A stretch of 64,000 nucleotides of DNA from Eutreptiella sp. 'Long Island Sound 2002' (GCA_964036045.1 OZ038385.1:24024353-24088352), one strand, 5' to 3'. Positions 44,572 to 55,530 are shown, counted from the stretch's first letter. Numbers and translations are program-made. The notes: generated by a model from the sequence alone, not told the origin.

Positions 44572-46176
44572 ACACACACACAACCTCCATTTTTCGGTCC
44601 CAAAGCCTTCTTTTGCCTTTGACGGGCTGTTGAAACCGCAAGCCGTGTTTGTTGGTGCTCAGTTGTGCCCAAAGACGCTTTTCGCGGCTCAAGACCTCAA
44701 ACTGTCCCCTGTGGCACTCCCGTGAATTTCTTTTCTCTCTTTTCGATTCAGGTTGGCAGCACGCACGCAGTGGTTAGCGGTGAACCCATCACCCTGATCA
44801 AAAGCATGGCATCTTGCGCTCGGCACCTGGATTGGTTGCACTTGCGGCCGTCAGCATCGGTCGTGGAGATTATTCCGTATTCCGTCCCTCACGCGGCCCT
44901 GCGCGCCATGTCGGAACCCAGTGTTTCTCAGGTGCCGACGTCATTTCGGGTTCATGTTGTTGCACACTGATCACACCACGACACAATGCACCACTTGCAC
45001 CACATTTTTGCAGTCTCCGTCTCAAACAGTATCCCCTGATGGTGACTTGAAGCCATTGTGCCACCAGTGCAGGTGTGCATCGGTTATGGTGCGTGACTTC
45101 TTGTGCATTCCGAGTTATTCAGTTATTTCTTGGAAGTGCCATCTTCAACATCACGAGTCAATTTGGATTCAATTCGTTCACATCCCGAACGGGAATTCCG
45201 GACATAATGGATTGCTGCAGCCGCTGCTGATATTTCTTGCCTAATTGTGGAAATTCGCGCAGCCAGGGTGCTACGAAGTGAATGGTCGTTATCGGGTGTT
45301 TGCAAGTTTCTGAACCGTGTTCCTGAGCATGCGCCTGCGTGCACGTGTGCATCACGTCGCTTCATGTCGTTTCTCTTTATCTGCTGCTCAGGACAGCTTC
45401 TTCCGCGACAGTTGCATTTTTGCAGCAAGCCGTTTGCTCTGGTGTCGACCAGGTATCATTGCTTGCCAGGCTTATCAGCCTTGTGGCAAGAGGCAAACGG
45501 GAAATCTGTGCAGTGTCCGAAGATTTTTGTATGAGTTCTTGAAACATGAACAGCAGCACCATGTCTGCGCCCGATTCTATTGGTGCGTTGTGCACAGTGC
45601 GGTGTACAGAAAACAGTGCACAAGGTAAACGATATGCACAAAACATTTGGGGGTCACAATGCCATACCGCTTGAACACAGCATCAAATATTTGCCATCGC
45701 AAACAGTTTCCCTGAAGCACGCTGGCGGATAGTCGCACTCGGACCTTTGGCAGGACTGCTCTCTTCATGTGCCTTGTTCTTGTTTTCAGGCTTTCACACC
45801 CGTTTTTTGGAAAGAATACAATCGTGTTGCATGGCTGGCTTCGCCTCCTGCAGGCCCTGATCCTGACCCTGACCCCGAATGCTGGCTGGTTCAATTGCTA
45901 CATCCCCTCAAGTCTTGGATTTCTGCAACTGTATCTCCAACCAGCAGCACGTGTCTACTGGACCAAGGTAGCGATGGTCGCACAGATGATCTTCAACCCG
46001 CACAGCTTATGTCTTTGCGAGCATTGGCCGCAGTTCTGCAACATTACGTACAAGACTATGCCCGCCATGAGGATGCTACAGACGTTGCTTTGGAACAGTG
46101 GAATGCCGTGCTCAAATTGGCAGCCAATGAGGAACGCAGCCAAGTGCGAGAGAAGCTGGCGCATTTGCAGCAGCAG
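42624..46176 (+). CDS. XRN-like (5'-3' exoribonuclease N-domain-like) exon series
   Basis: Eight exons keep phase over 431 codons: 42624-42845, 43068-43132, 43455-43646, 43707-43835, 44752-44931, 45014-45072, 45392-45452 and 45790-46176. Segments follow the order of the XRN N-domain. YAHVYVDISSVI corresponds to LYLDMNGII. NVRPELSLVLFFGGPCCYL corresponds to VRP-x-x-x-L-x-x-x-DGxAP-x-x-K. LDTTGFIFQL sits where the GEGE motif is expected. STHAVVSGEPITLIKSMAS corresponds to H-x-VxGxDADLIxxxLA. AFTPVFWKEYNRV corresponds to GND-x-x-P-x(n)-F-x-x-Y. Only the first Asp is kept; the other catalytic acids look replaced. A catalytically dead XRN relative is therefore inferred. The 5' end is not found (entry in phase 1), and the 3' end may lie beyond the satellite. 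The family call rests on motif spacing only. Confidence 0.45.
43068..43132 (+). CDS. XRN-like exon b
   Basis: Phase 1 entry after TCGTAG gives ELSLVLFFGGPCCYLSRDGV. The donor is AAG|GTGTGC, phase 0. The catalytic Asp of the family's DG motif is Gly here. Confidence 0.5.
43455..43646 (+). CDS. XRN-like exon c
   Basis: 64 codons, EHLEWNAESLKTLHKHRAAN to APMVKTAR, basic. The acceptor is TTTGCAG and the donor AGG|GTATAC. Confidence 0.5.
43707..43835 (+). CDS. XRN-like exon d
   Basis: 43 codons: RLEHWALEFVERRPLVEVWL, then DTTGFIFQLMAAISREA. The acceptor is TGTTTAG and the donor GCG|GTGTGT. Confidence 0.5.
43960..44180. repeat. CA-rich imperfect repeats with GAATTCGCGAGAATG word
   Basis: Units combine CACACACA with CAGAATTCGCGAGAATG-like words and GCTGCCCACA. 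They lie in the intron between XRN-like exons d and e. Confidence 0.6.
44527..44583. repeat. Compound poly-C / (AC)n tract
   Basis: About 30 consecutive C followed by about 13 AC units, in the same intron of the XRN-like gene. Confidence 0.95.
44752..44931 (+). CDS. XRN-like exon e
   Basis: 60 codons: VGSTHAVVSGEPITLIKSMA, then LDWLHLRPSASVVEIIPYS. The acceptor is GATTCAG and the donor CAG|GTGCCG. GEPITLI stands where GxDADLI is expected. Confidence 0.5.
45014..45072 (+). CDS. XRN-like exon f
   Basis: SPSQTVSPDGDLKPLCHQC plus 2 nt; acceptor TTTTGCAG, donor CAG|GTGTGC, phase 2. Small, and supported mainly by phase. Confidence 0.4.
45392..45452 (+). CDS. XRN-like exon g
   Basis: One base completes Arg, then TASSATVAFLQQAVCSGVDQ. 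The acceptor is CTGCTCAG and the donor CAG|GTATCA. Confidence 0.4.
45790..46176 (+). CDS. XRN-like exon h
   Basis: 129 codons: AFTPVFWKEYNRVAWLASPP, a PDPDPDP run, then LMSLRALAAVLQHYVQDYA and a helical tail ending AHLQQQ. The donor is CAG|GTTGGA. The frame stays open into a dispersed repeat, which is unlikely to be coding. Confidence 0.5.
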
Positions 46177-46239
46177 GTTGGAACGGTGGTTGCTGTGGAA
46201 GTAGATTCGCTCTGCATACTTCCACATATCCCTCGGCAT

Positions 46240-46480
46240 CGTCGGGAATTGTGCCAACACGGGGCGTTCCGGGGTGCCATTGTTGCCTCAGTTGTGTCCA
46301 CTGAGTGTCCGGGGGGATACGTGGGGTATATTTGGAAAGCCCGCAAAAAGGGTTATTCGGAGATGTATGGTTCGGTTGGGGGTCCCGGAACCTTTTTTTT
46401 TCGGAAAATTGGCCGCTACTCTTGATGGTTTGGGGTTTTTTGCCTGTTTTGGTCAGGTTTCAGACACACTGCACTGCACC
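46240..46480 (+). repeat. Dispersed repeat R, copy 1
   Basis: Matches 54670-54905 over about 230 bp, sharing GTTGCCTCA, GAGTGTCC, GGTATAT, CGGAGATGTATGG, AAATTGGCCG and GGTTTGGGG-like words. It directly follows XRN-like exon h. Confidence 0.65.
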
Positions 46481-46499
46481 GCAGGTGTGTGGTCCTTGT

Positions 46500-47640
46500 T
46501 TTGATATTGTAGGCTTTTTTTAACATTTGCACACACACAAAAGAGCAACAAGGCACCAATACCGGCAGAAATTGACTTCATTCAGCCGTGACTGCCATTT
46601 TTTCCCATTTGCCACACCAGTGTGTCAATCAACAGGTACCCACAGCACGCGGCCACCCTGACAACCAGAAATTCCCACATCAAACCATCCAACCACAACC
46701 CAACACTGAAAAACGGGTTCCCCATCCTAAAAACAGGGGGGAGGGGGATGCCAACCAAAAACTAGAACAGCGGCACTAGTGACCACCATGTCGCGGTTTC
46801 TTCCCCTGCCAGCAGTCTGGCAGCAGCAGCCGAAAATGGCCGAAATTTCAACCAAAAGCAGAAGTTCTCAAACATATCTCAAATGTGACCTGAAACCTTC
46901 AGAAATGCATACCCCACCCTCAAAATAAGCGCGGGGAGGGGGGGCGGGTCATCACCCCACAACTCCCAAACTTGCAAAAGTTCCCAAAAAGTGCCATAGC
47001 ACTCCGCATTGGCACATTCTGAATCGAGAGATATAAAAATCAACAATATTTTCCGCTGTGCATATGTGTGGGTTTCATCTTGCGGCGCACCACACCTGCT
47101 TTTTTGGTTTTTTTTTTAATGGGGCAAAACACTTTGGATTATGGTTATACTGAGTTTCAGAATTCGTTGCAGTGTTTTCCAGCCCAATTCGTCTTTCCGT
47201 GTTTGAGCCCAATGGAACCCCAAGATGACTGATGTCTGTGTGGACCGCGCGCTGCTGAAGAAGACACGCTCGTGCAGCGGAGGTGCAACAGGTTTTACAC
47301 GCCCGCTTTCGGCGAATGTCACCCAGACCTAACTGCAAAGTGAAGTTGCAAGAGGTTTCCGGGTGCACAACTGTCTATTGGGTGTCAACACCATTGCAAT
47401 TCTACCATCATGCCTTAGGGCACCGGGTTCTCCAAAGAACCATCCCCCCACCCAAACATTGGTGCATTTCCTCTCAGATATTAAAGCGCCGCACGAAGGC
47501 AGCACGGGAGAAGAAAAAGGCTTCTCTAGCTGCAGGTTCGCTTCAGTCGTTGCGTTGCTTTGCTGCTGTGTGCCCTCCCGTGCAACCATGTAAACCCTCT
47601 ACAGGGGGCAGGGGAGATAATTTCGGGCAGGCATAGTCTC
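46500..47640. other. Stretch without supported gene
   Basis: Minus-strand frames around 47075-47370 read partly protein-like (HTDISHLGVPLGSNTERRIG) in shifting frames and may be an element relic. Otherwise nothing recognised. Confidence 0.35.
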
Positions 47641-50600
47641 TCGGGAAATTCTATTGCCTTCGGCAAGTCCACCTCGCAGAGAATCTACCCCAAGCAACAC
47701 ACACCCAAAATAGGGTAAAAACTACATAAATACGGGCCACAACATGCTTTCCATATCTTGGATGGTCATTTTAGGTGATCACAATGTCAAAAAGATTTTT
47801 GAGCTGTATAGGCTGAAAAACTGCATGAGCAGGTTGTGTAGCAGCAATCCCATTTGACCCCCCCCCTCCCCGCACCCAATACCCAAATAGGATGAAAAAC
47901 ACATACATACGGCCTAAAACATGCTTTACATACCTTGGATGGTCATTTTAGGTGATCACGGTATCAAAAAAATAAATTTGGAAAACTTTGGTTTTGAGCT
48001 GCCCAGGGTGAAAAACTGCATAAGCGGGTTGTATACCAATCCCATTTGACCCCCCCCCCCCCACCGCGCACTGTTTTTCAATCAATCTCATCAATTTAAT
48101 TAGGTCTCACACCCCCACCAAGCGCCCAATACCCAAATAAGGTGAAAAATACATAAATGCGGGCTACAACATGCTTTACATACCTTGGATGGTCATTGTG
48201 GGTGATCACAATATCAAAAAAGTAAGTTTCGAAAACTTCGATTTTTGAGCTGTCCAAGGTGAAAAACTGCATGAGCAGGTTGCGCACCGGCCCATTCACT
48301 CATGTAAGCCAGTATTGGTGGAAACAGTCATTTCACGTCTTTGGCACAGGTTTGACCGGCCCTCGGCAGGGCTACAAACTGCCAAAAACGTCGTTTGGTA
48401 TCCTAGTTGGCATATACCGTGACAACATCCCCACTCACACCCCTCAGAGTGGGTAGCACGGGGTCACCGAGGTCGCCAAAACTGCCAACATTCCAAAAAT
48501 GGCTAAAAAGTGCATGAACTGCATGAGCGCTCGTCCCACTCCGCCCCATACAAACCCCATGGAGTTGGGACCCAAAAGATTCATGATTTTCGACCCCAAA
48601 AATGGGGGGGTCATTTTTTCAACATTTTTGACCCCCCTCCCTCAAAAGCTCCAAAAAGTGGGTTTCAAGTGGGGGGGGGGGGTCTGGGGGGGGGTCCGGA
48701 CCAAAAACTCATTGGGGGATGTGTTTATTTGGACAAAACAATGATTTTACAAGGGGTTAAACAAACAAACAAACCCCTTGAGGTGAGGTACGCGAATAGC
48801 CCCAAAAAGGCCCAAAAGGGGGGGTATGTGGCGTTTTCCCCCATATACAGGCCTGCGTGGCTTTGATCTAACAACCTCTGCGAGGTGATTTTGGTGTTGA
48901 AGAGAGGTGGCAAAATTTCTATTGCCTTCGGCAAGTCCACCTCGCAGAGAATCTACCCCAAGCCACACACACCCCAAATAGGGTAAAAACTAGATAAATA
49001 CGGCCTAAAAAATGCTTTACATACCTTGGATGGTCATTTCAAGTGGTGACAATATCAAAAAAACAAGTTTCGAAAACTTCGATTTTTGAGCTCCCCGGGG
49101 TGAAAAACTGCATAAGCAGGTTGTGTACCAATCCCTTGGGACCCCCCCCCCCCCCGTGCGGCCAATACCCAAATGGGGTGAAAAACATGTAAATACGGCC
49201 TAAAACAGGCTTTACATACCTTGGATGGTCATATTGTGTGGTCACAATATCAAAAACACAAGTTTCGAAAACTGCCATTTTTGAGCTCTACGAGGTGAAA
49301 AACTGCATAAGCAGGTTGTGCACTGGTCCATTGGGAGCACCCCCCCCCCCCCCGCGGAGCTAACACCAAAATAGGGTGAAAAACACGTAAATACAGCCTA
49401 AAACATGCTTTACATAGCTTGGGTGGTCATTTTAAGTGATCACGGTATCAAAAAAACAAGTTTCGAAAACTTCGATTTTTGGGCTGCCCGGGGTGAAAAA
49501 CTGCATAAGCAGGTTGTGTACCAATCCCTTGGGAACCCCCCCCCCCCCCCCGTGCGGCCAATACCCAAATGGGGTGAAAAACATGTAAATACGGCCTAAA
49601 ACAGGCTTTACATACCTTGGATGGTCACATTGTGTGGTCACAATATCAAAAACACAAGTTTCGAAAACTGCCATTTTTGAGCTCTACGAGGTGAAAAACT
49701 GCATAAGCAGGTTGTGCACTGGTCCATTGGGAGCACCCCCCCCCCCCCGCGGAGCTAACACCAAAATAGGGTGAAAAACACGTAAATACAGCCTAAAACA
49801 TGCTTTACATAGCTTGGGTGGTCATTTTAAGTGATCACGGTATCAAAAAAACAAGTTTCGAAAACTTCGATTTTTGGGCTGCCCGGGGTGAAAAACTGCA
49901 TAAGCAGGTTGTGTACCAATCCCTTGGGAGCCCCCCCCCCCCCCCGGACCTAGTACCGAAATCGGGTGAAAAACACGTAAATACGGCCTAAAACATGCTT
50001 TACATATCTTGGATCGTCATATTGTGTGGTCATAATATCAAAAACACAAGTTTCGAAAACTGCCATTTTTGAGCTGCCCATGGTGAAAAACTGCGTACCA
50101 ATCCCTTGGGAGCCCCCCCCCCCCCCCCCGGACCTAGTACCGAAATCGGGTGAAAAACACGTAAATACAGCCTAAAACATGCTTTACATAGCTTGGGTGG
50201 TCATTTTAAGTGATCACGGTATCAAAAAAACAAGTTTCGAAAACTTCGATTTTTGGGCTGCCCGGGGTGAAAAACTGCATAAGCAGGTTGTGTACCAATC
50301 CCTTGGGAGCCCCCCCCCCCCCCCGGACCTAGTACCGAAATCGGGTGAAAAACACGTAAATACGGCCTAAAACATGCTTTAAATATCTTGGATCGTCATA
50401 TTGTGTGGTCATAATATCAAAAACACAAGTTTCGAAAACTGCCATTTTTGAGCTGCCCATGGTGAAAAACTGCATAAGCAGGTTGTGTACCCCCTTGGGA
50501 GACCCCCCCCCCCCCCGACCTAATACCCATATGGGTGAAAAACATGTAAATACGGCCTAAAACATGCTTTACATATCTTGGATGGTCATTTTGAGTGGTC

Positions 50601-50690
50601 ACGATATCAAAAACACAATGTTCGAAAACTTCGATTTTTGAGCTGCCCAGGGTGAAAAATTGCATAAGCAGGTTGTGTACCAGCCCATTC
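47640..50690. repeat. Satellite array, about 195-bp monomer, A/B higher-order repeat
   Basis: The anchor GGTGAAAAACTGCATAAGC recurs near 47821, 48016, 48267, then 49108, 49303, 49501, 49699, 49896, 50091, 50275, 50470 and 50660. Steps are mostly 184-198. Each monomer has CATGCTTTACATA, a (AT)TATCAAAAA block and a poly-C tract. From 49.1 kb monomers alternate between a CTTCGATTTTTG form and a CTGCCATTTTTG form, giving a dimer of about 380-396 bp. A 650-bp unrelated block (about 48300-48900) interrupts the array. Repeated 63-codon frames here are period artefacts. Confidence 0.9.
48300..48905. repeat. Satellite-associated block, copy 1
   Basis: Shares ordered segments with 50690-51300: ATTGGTGGAAACAGTCATTT, CATCCCCACTCACACCCCTC, GGTCCGGACCAAAAACTC and GATCTAACAACCTCTGCGAG. 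Confidence 0.8.
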
Positions 50691-51300
50691 ACTAGGCCAT
50701 TATTGGTGGAAACAGTCATTTAGCGTCTTTGGCACGGGTTGTGAACGGCCCTAAGCAAGGCTAGAGACTGCAAAAAACGTCCTTCCATATCCTAGTAGGC
50801 ATATACTGTTGCAACATCCCCACTCACACCCCTCAGAGTGGGAACCACGGGGTCACCGAGGTTGCCAAAACCGCCAACATAGCAAAAATGGCTGAAAAGT
50901 GCATAAACTGCATTAGCGCTCGTCCCACTCCGCCCCATACAAACCATATGGAGTCGGGACCCGAAACAACTTTTTCGGCTCAAAATCGAAAAAAACCAAA
51001 AGATTCATGATTTTCGACCCAAAAAAAGGGGGGGGTCATTTTTCCGACATTTTTGACCCCCCCCCCCACCCCCCCCTAAAAAGTGGGTTTCAAGTGGGGG
51101 GGGTCTGGGGGGGTCCGGACCAAAAACTCATTGGGGGATGCGTTTATTGGACAAAATAATGATTTTAGAAGGGGTTAAACTAACAATTCAACCCCTTGGG
51201 GTAGGGTACGCGAATAGGCCCGAATGGGGGGGTATGTGGCGTTTTCCCCATATATACGCCTGCCTGGCTTTGATCTAACAACCTCTGCGAGGTGATTTTC
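50690..51300. repeat. Satellite-associated block, copy 2
   Basis: Second copy of the block at 48300-48905, closing the array. With the start word GCCTTCGGCAAGTCCACCTC at 47653 and about 48922 it defines two tandem composite units. Confidence 0.8.
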
Positions 51301-51882
51301 CCCTGGCGAAATCTGGGGGCGTTGGCAGTGCAGTGTGTGCGTGAGGCAGCAAGGGTGGCGCAATTTTCCCCTCCGAAATTTTCCCCTCCGAAAATACCCC
51401 CCCCCCCCTCCCCTGTAATCATCATTTTTGGGCAGCTCACAAACCGCCCCTCCAAAACGATGAATTGATTGGCCAGGTTGTTCAAACCAGCACCAATTTT
51501 TGGCAAATGTGGTTTGCACATCTTTCCATGGCTTTACCGTGTCGTGCATGCTCTCCATTCCCCTTCTTAAATTAATTCGGGCCCCTGTAGCCCTGTACCC
51601 AGGGAATTTCTGCACCAAATATCCCCTGCTTGTAGGGAGACAGGCAACGCCTAAATACCATCGCATGAGACCAAAGTGTGGAGGAGAGCAAGCACGTTTT
51701 AGTACGGGGCACACCTTCTTGCCAACGCGAGCGAAAAAAGGTCCAAGGTGGTTGAGGGATAAAGAGCTCGAAGGGGTTTTATAAGCATGTTTTAGTACGG
51801 GGCACACCTTCTTGCCAACGCAAGCGAAAAAAGGCCCAAGACGGTTGAGGGACAAAGAGATTGAAGGTGTTTTATGAAGCAA
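51175..51882 (-). other. Unidentified 235-codon open frame
   Basis: A long minus-strand frame; its start contains a 31-residue tandem repeat (LGPFFACVGKKVCPVL twice) from a 93-bp DNA duplication. The middle reads SMHDTVKPWKDVQTTFAKNW and WFEQPGQSIHRFGGAV, protein-like. Its end enters the satellite-associated block. It could be a mobile-element relic. No family recognised. Confidence 0.3.
51691..51878. repeat. 93-bp tandem duplication
   Basis: 51691-51783 and 51784-51878 are near copies, sharing TTTTAGTACGGGGCACACCT. Confidence 0.85.
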
Positions 51883-52138
51883 GCCTGGTCAACGCGGTGT
51901 GTTCACGGGGTCTTGTAATTGGGTGCTGTTAGGCTCAGAATGAGACTGAATGTGGACCTTTGGGACGCTGCACCAAGACGCAATGTTCTGCACCGGGGTC
52001 GCGATCTGCAGCGGGGTCACGAGACTCCAGAAACGCAGTCGGCTCGTTGGTGGCTTATCAGTCTGTGTAGTTTAGCTGCTGCATCATGTGCATTCTGCTT
52101 GCCTCTCTTGTCTGATGACCAAACTCAAACCGCTGCAG

Positions 52139-52277
52139 TGTTCAAGGAACCTGTTTTCATCACGACAGTCAAGCAGTGGCTGGAGAAGGGGAAGACGCTT
52201 TGTCAAAATGCCATGCTCAAGCAGCAGCTGGAGGACAGCAAAACCGCCAACGACACCGTGCTGACAAGAAAACCCAG
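52139..52277 (+). CDS. Coiled-coil-like exon, unidentified gene
   Basis: FKEPVFITTVKQWLEKGKTL then NAMLKQQLEDSKTAND. The donor CCCAG|GTGATG is phase 2. The acceptor is either CGCTGCAG (52139, phase 1) or AAGCAG (52177, phase 0). The second would join the XRN-like exon h across a 6-kb satellite-bearing intron. Confidence 0.45.
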
Positions 52278-52580
52278 GTGATGTAACTGAGGCAGGATAT
52301 GGAGGTGCGGACAGTTGCATGACTGGGAGTGATAACATGTTCACACTGGACCAGATGTTTGTGGACCTTTGGCTTTGCCTTTCCCCATGATTTGGGATGT
52401 CGCAAACACCGCCATTCCCACTTGCGATTTGCCTCTGCGCGTTTTATGGGTAGAAGCTAGCCAAGGGCACTACAATGCAGTGAGGTCAGGTTCGTGATGA
52501 GCAGCACAGAATTCAAAGGATCGCAACGGGAATTGGGTTGAGCTTTGGCCTCAAGCGTCTCTGGTTGTTGCATACTGCAG

Positions 52581-52650
52581 GCAGTTGGAGCAATTGGAGA
52601 TCCGCAAGATTACGGATCATTTGTACCACTTGCAGGTTGAGCTCCATGAG
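52581..52650 (+). CDS. Coiled-coil-like exon
   Basis: One base completes Arg, then QLEQLEIRKITDHLYHLQVE and LHE. The acceptor is ACTGCAG and the donor GAG|GTATCT, phase 0. Leu spacing continues the coiled coil of the preceding exon. Confidence 0.5.
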
Positions 52651-53280
52651 GTATCTCCATCAGTCCAATCGCCAGTGGTGTACAGATCCCCATGTTTTGT
52701 CGGAAATTGTCTCTGGTGCAGATGTATCAGAGCATGCACGCATGCATCTGCAGAAGGCCTCATTCGCCTGGATCTGGGTGTTGCCGGATGCCTCCAAGAG
52801 CGTCCAAGTGCAAGTTTGTGTGTTGGTGTCTGTTAGTATGTGCACGTCCGCGTGTGTGCGTGTGCGCGCATGGCTTTGTCATGTCCATCTTTTGTGGTGT
52901 GTGATGTGGATGCTGTGTGCACGTCCGCGTGTGTGCGTGTGCGCGCATGGTTTTGTCATGTCCATCTTTTGTGGTGTGTGTTGTGGATGCTGGTTGGCAC
53001 AGTATCTGGAAGCAAGGTGCTGGTGTGCAGCAGTTGTGCCCAGCGTGATTGGGGATGGGCTGCGCCATGCAACCACAGTGTCCCATCCCAGCCGAGTGCA
53101 GATGGCATTGGAGAGTTCGCTTTTGTCATAGGCATTTGGGTTTAAACTTTGGTCAGAACACATCATGTGCAGTGTACTCTGGGATGCTGAGTGTGGGGAG
53201 AGGGATGAAATAATATGTGTGTGTGTTTGTTTCTGTGTGTAAAACATGGATGGACGGACCATTGCATGAATGATGTGTGT

Positions 53281-53320
53281 AGTTAGGTAGGTAGGTAGGT
53301 AGGTAGGTAGGCAGGCAGGC
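53281..53320. repeat. (GTAG)n microsatellite
   Basis: About eight GTAG units, then GCAG units. Confidence 0.9.
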
Positions 53321-53592
53321 ACCCCCCAAAGTGGTGGCCGATTTTTGCTCATTTTGCCGAGTTGCTCTGCCGATTTTTTGGGTTTCTGGATTTTCCAATT
53401 GTGTTGCCAACTTATTTGGGTTTGTGGGGCAGCTGATAAGAGGTAAAATGCTCTGAGATGTGCATCATTTAATTTGGGTCATTGGAGGTTTTTTTGTGTT
53501 CATTGTTCAGATTGACGACATGAAGCATTTTTTACTGCCCGCAAAGGGGTTCTTTTGCGGTCCCCTGGGATTCCTTGTCTCCTGCCAATCAG

Positions 53593-53652
53593 ATTTTTCT
53601 GCGGGACAAGCACCCTGATACGGGTGCAGTTTGCAAGTTGTGTGTTCGCTCT
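53593..53652 (+). CDS. Cys-containing exon
   Basis: IFLRDKHPDTGAVCKLCVRS, phase 0 in, donor TCT|GTAAGC phase 0 out. C-x-x-C is visible. The frame stays open to 54075 with a Ser/Ala-rich text, so the exon may be longer (alternative donor AAG|GTTGAG near 53935). Confidence 0.4.
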
Positions 53653-54535
53653 GTAAGCCCTAGCTCATTCTTCATGCACTCAGCCACCCAGTTAGGCGCC
53701 ACATCTTCAGCTACACAGTCAGTGGAATCTGGGCGTCAGCAGCTTTCCGCTCCTCTAGCAGAGTCTTCTTCTGGTGCCGCGCTTTTGGCCACAGAGTTTG
53801 CCACTCACTCTTCTGCAGCACCGACATCAGTGGCACCAAGCACATCACAGTTAGGTCAAAGGGTGGGCGTGAAACCCCACCCTTCCCGATCCAAGACAAA
53901 GAACCCACTTGTGCTGATTTCAATCCTAGCCAAGGTTGAGAAATTTGGAAATTATGGTCAATATGACACCGTGTGTCTCCAACCATACAGCAAGGCACAG
54001 GAGGATTCACGGATCTTCATCACGATGTGTACCCTATGTCAACTACTATGGCTGAGGGTTCCTTCCACGTTTTGAAGGGTTCAATCACCCGGATTGGCGG
54101 TACATGGATCCCAACACAATGGTTGGCTACCCTCTAGCCATTCTCAATGGGTATGTCACGAGGTGCATCCCTCAATGGGCTCGGTAGTAGAGCAGAGAGA
54201 GCAGAGGGCTTTACAGCCCTGCAGGATTTGGTTTTTGTTGGTCCCGCAACAAACATGTTTACTTCCTCTTTCACCTTTTGTGTAGCATATCCCCAAAAAG
54301 GTATGCTTCCAGGGGGGGAGGGGGCATACTCTCAAGTTCGTGCTTCAGAGGCCACTAGATGGCAGGATGGCCTAGCGACTGAGGACTGAATTTTTTTTCT
54401 GAGATATTTTGGGTTTCCAGATGACTCCCAGGTGCACAAACAACTCACGGGGAAGGTATTTTTGGGGGCCAGAACTAATTTCCTGGTGGCCTGTGGTCAG
54501 GTCAAAAATGGGTCAGCCGATTTCGGGGGGGGTAT

Positions 54536-54662
54536 GCATGCATGTATGTATGTATGTATGTATGTATGTATGTATGTATGTATGTATGTATGTATGTATG
54601 TATGTATGTATGTATGTATGTATGTATGTATGTATGTATGTATGTATGTATGTATGTATGTC
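54536..54662. repeat. (TATG)n microsatellite, about 30 units
   Basis: Nearly perfect; it produces artefactual YVCM/YIHT open frames on both strands. It abuts repeat R copy 2. Confidence 0.95.
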
Positions 54663-54910
54663 TCTCGGGGACACCGCGTTTCATGCCAGCACGGGGTTGC
54701 TGCCTTTGTTGCCTCATTTGTGCCCGCTGAGTGTCCCAAGGGGGGGGTATGTAGGGTATATTCGGAAAGCCCTTGAATAGGGCTTTTCGGAGATGTATGG
54801 GTTGGGGGGGGGGGGGTCCGGACCATATTTTTTCCAAAATTGGCCGTTGCCGTTGACAGGTTGGGGTTTTTTTGCCTGTTCTGGTCCGGTTTCACACATA
54901 TTGCATCACA
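54663..54910 (+). repeat. Dispersed repeat R, copy 2
   Basis: Starts CTCTCGGGGACACCGCGTTT next to the TATG array. Matches copy 1 (46240-46480) and, inverted, 55300-55530. Confidence 0.65.
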
Positions 54911-55299
54911 CCCCTACCGCCATTACTCCAACATATGGGCATATGAGGGTCAAGTCATTCGTGTGGATTTGTTGCATTTGCTGTGTAGAAGACATGTGCA
55001 ACATGGGTCCCCTCAAGACCCTAATATGTTGAAGATTTTGACCAATAACTACCTTGGACACCCGTGTGATGCCTGGTGCAACTTGCAGCATCAAGCTCAC
55101 CAGAGTGCAAGAAATCAAAGATGGCAGAATTTCTCAAACAGGCTGTCAAATTGGGACATGAGACTACAACATTTAGATTCAGCACGTCAAAATGCATCCA
55201 CTTATCTCCTTTCACTTTCCTCCAACCACAATATGTCGAGCACCCAGGGGAACACCTATTAGTTGGTGTCCCGCACGCGTGCGCAAAGCAGCCTGAGGC

Positions 55300-55530
55300 C
55301 CGAAAACCCTGAAACGCCGAAAATTTCGGCCTCGTCACTCAAAAATATGGTACCCCATCCCCCCCTAACCCATACATTTCTGAAACGGCGTTTTCTCACA
55401 GATTTCAAAAACTATACACGTACCCCCCCTACGGAACGAAATTTTGGTGAATTGGATGAAAAATTGAGAAAACCCTGAAAAAGTGTGAATTTGCTCCGTG
55501 TTGGCATATAACGGATGTCCCCAAGAGATG
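55300..55530 (-). repeat. Dispersed repeat R, copy 3 (inverted)
   Basis: Shares in inverse orientation AAAAATATGG, CCCCCCTAACCCATACAT, CGTGTTGGCAT and GTCCCCAAGAGA-like words with copy 2, and also abuts a TATG array. Confidence 0.6.

Noticed and set aside
49405-50370. Three near-identical 63-64 codon open frames
   Set aside because: They are the satellite dimer read in one frame at its own period.
47640-50690. CRISPR array
   Set aside because: The periodic unit is about 195 bp with no short repeat/unique spacer structure and the genome is eukaryotic; it is satellite DNA.
54409-54895. Open frames rich in YVCM and YIHT
   Set aside because: Translations of the TATG microsatellite.
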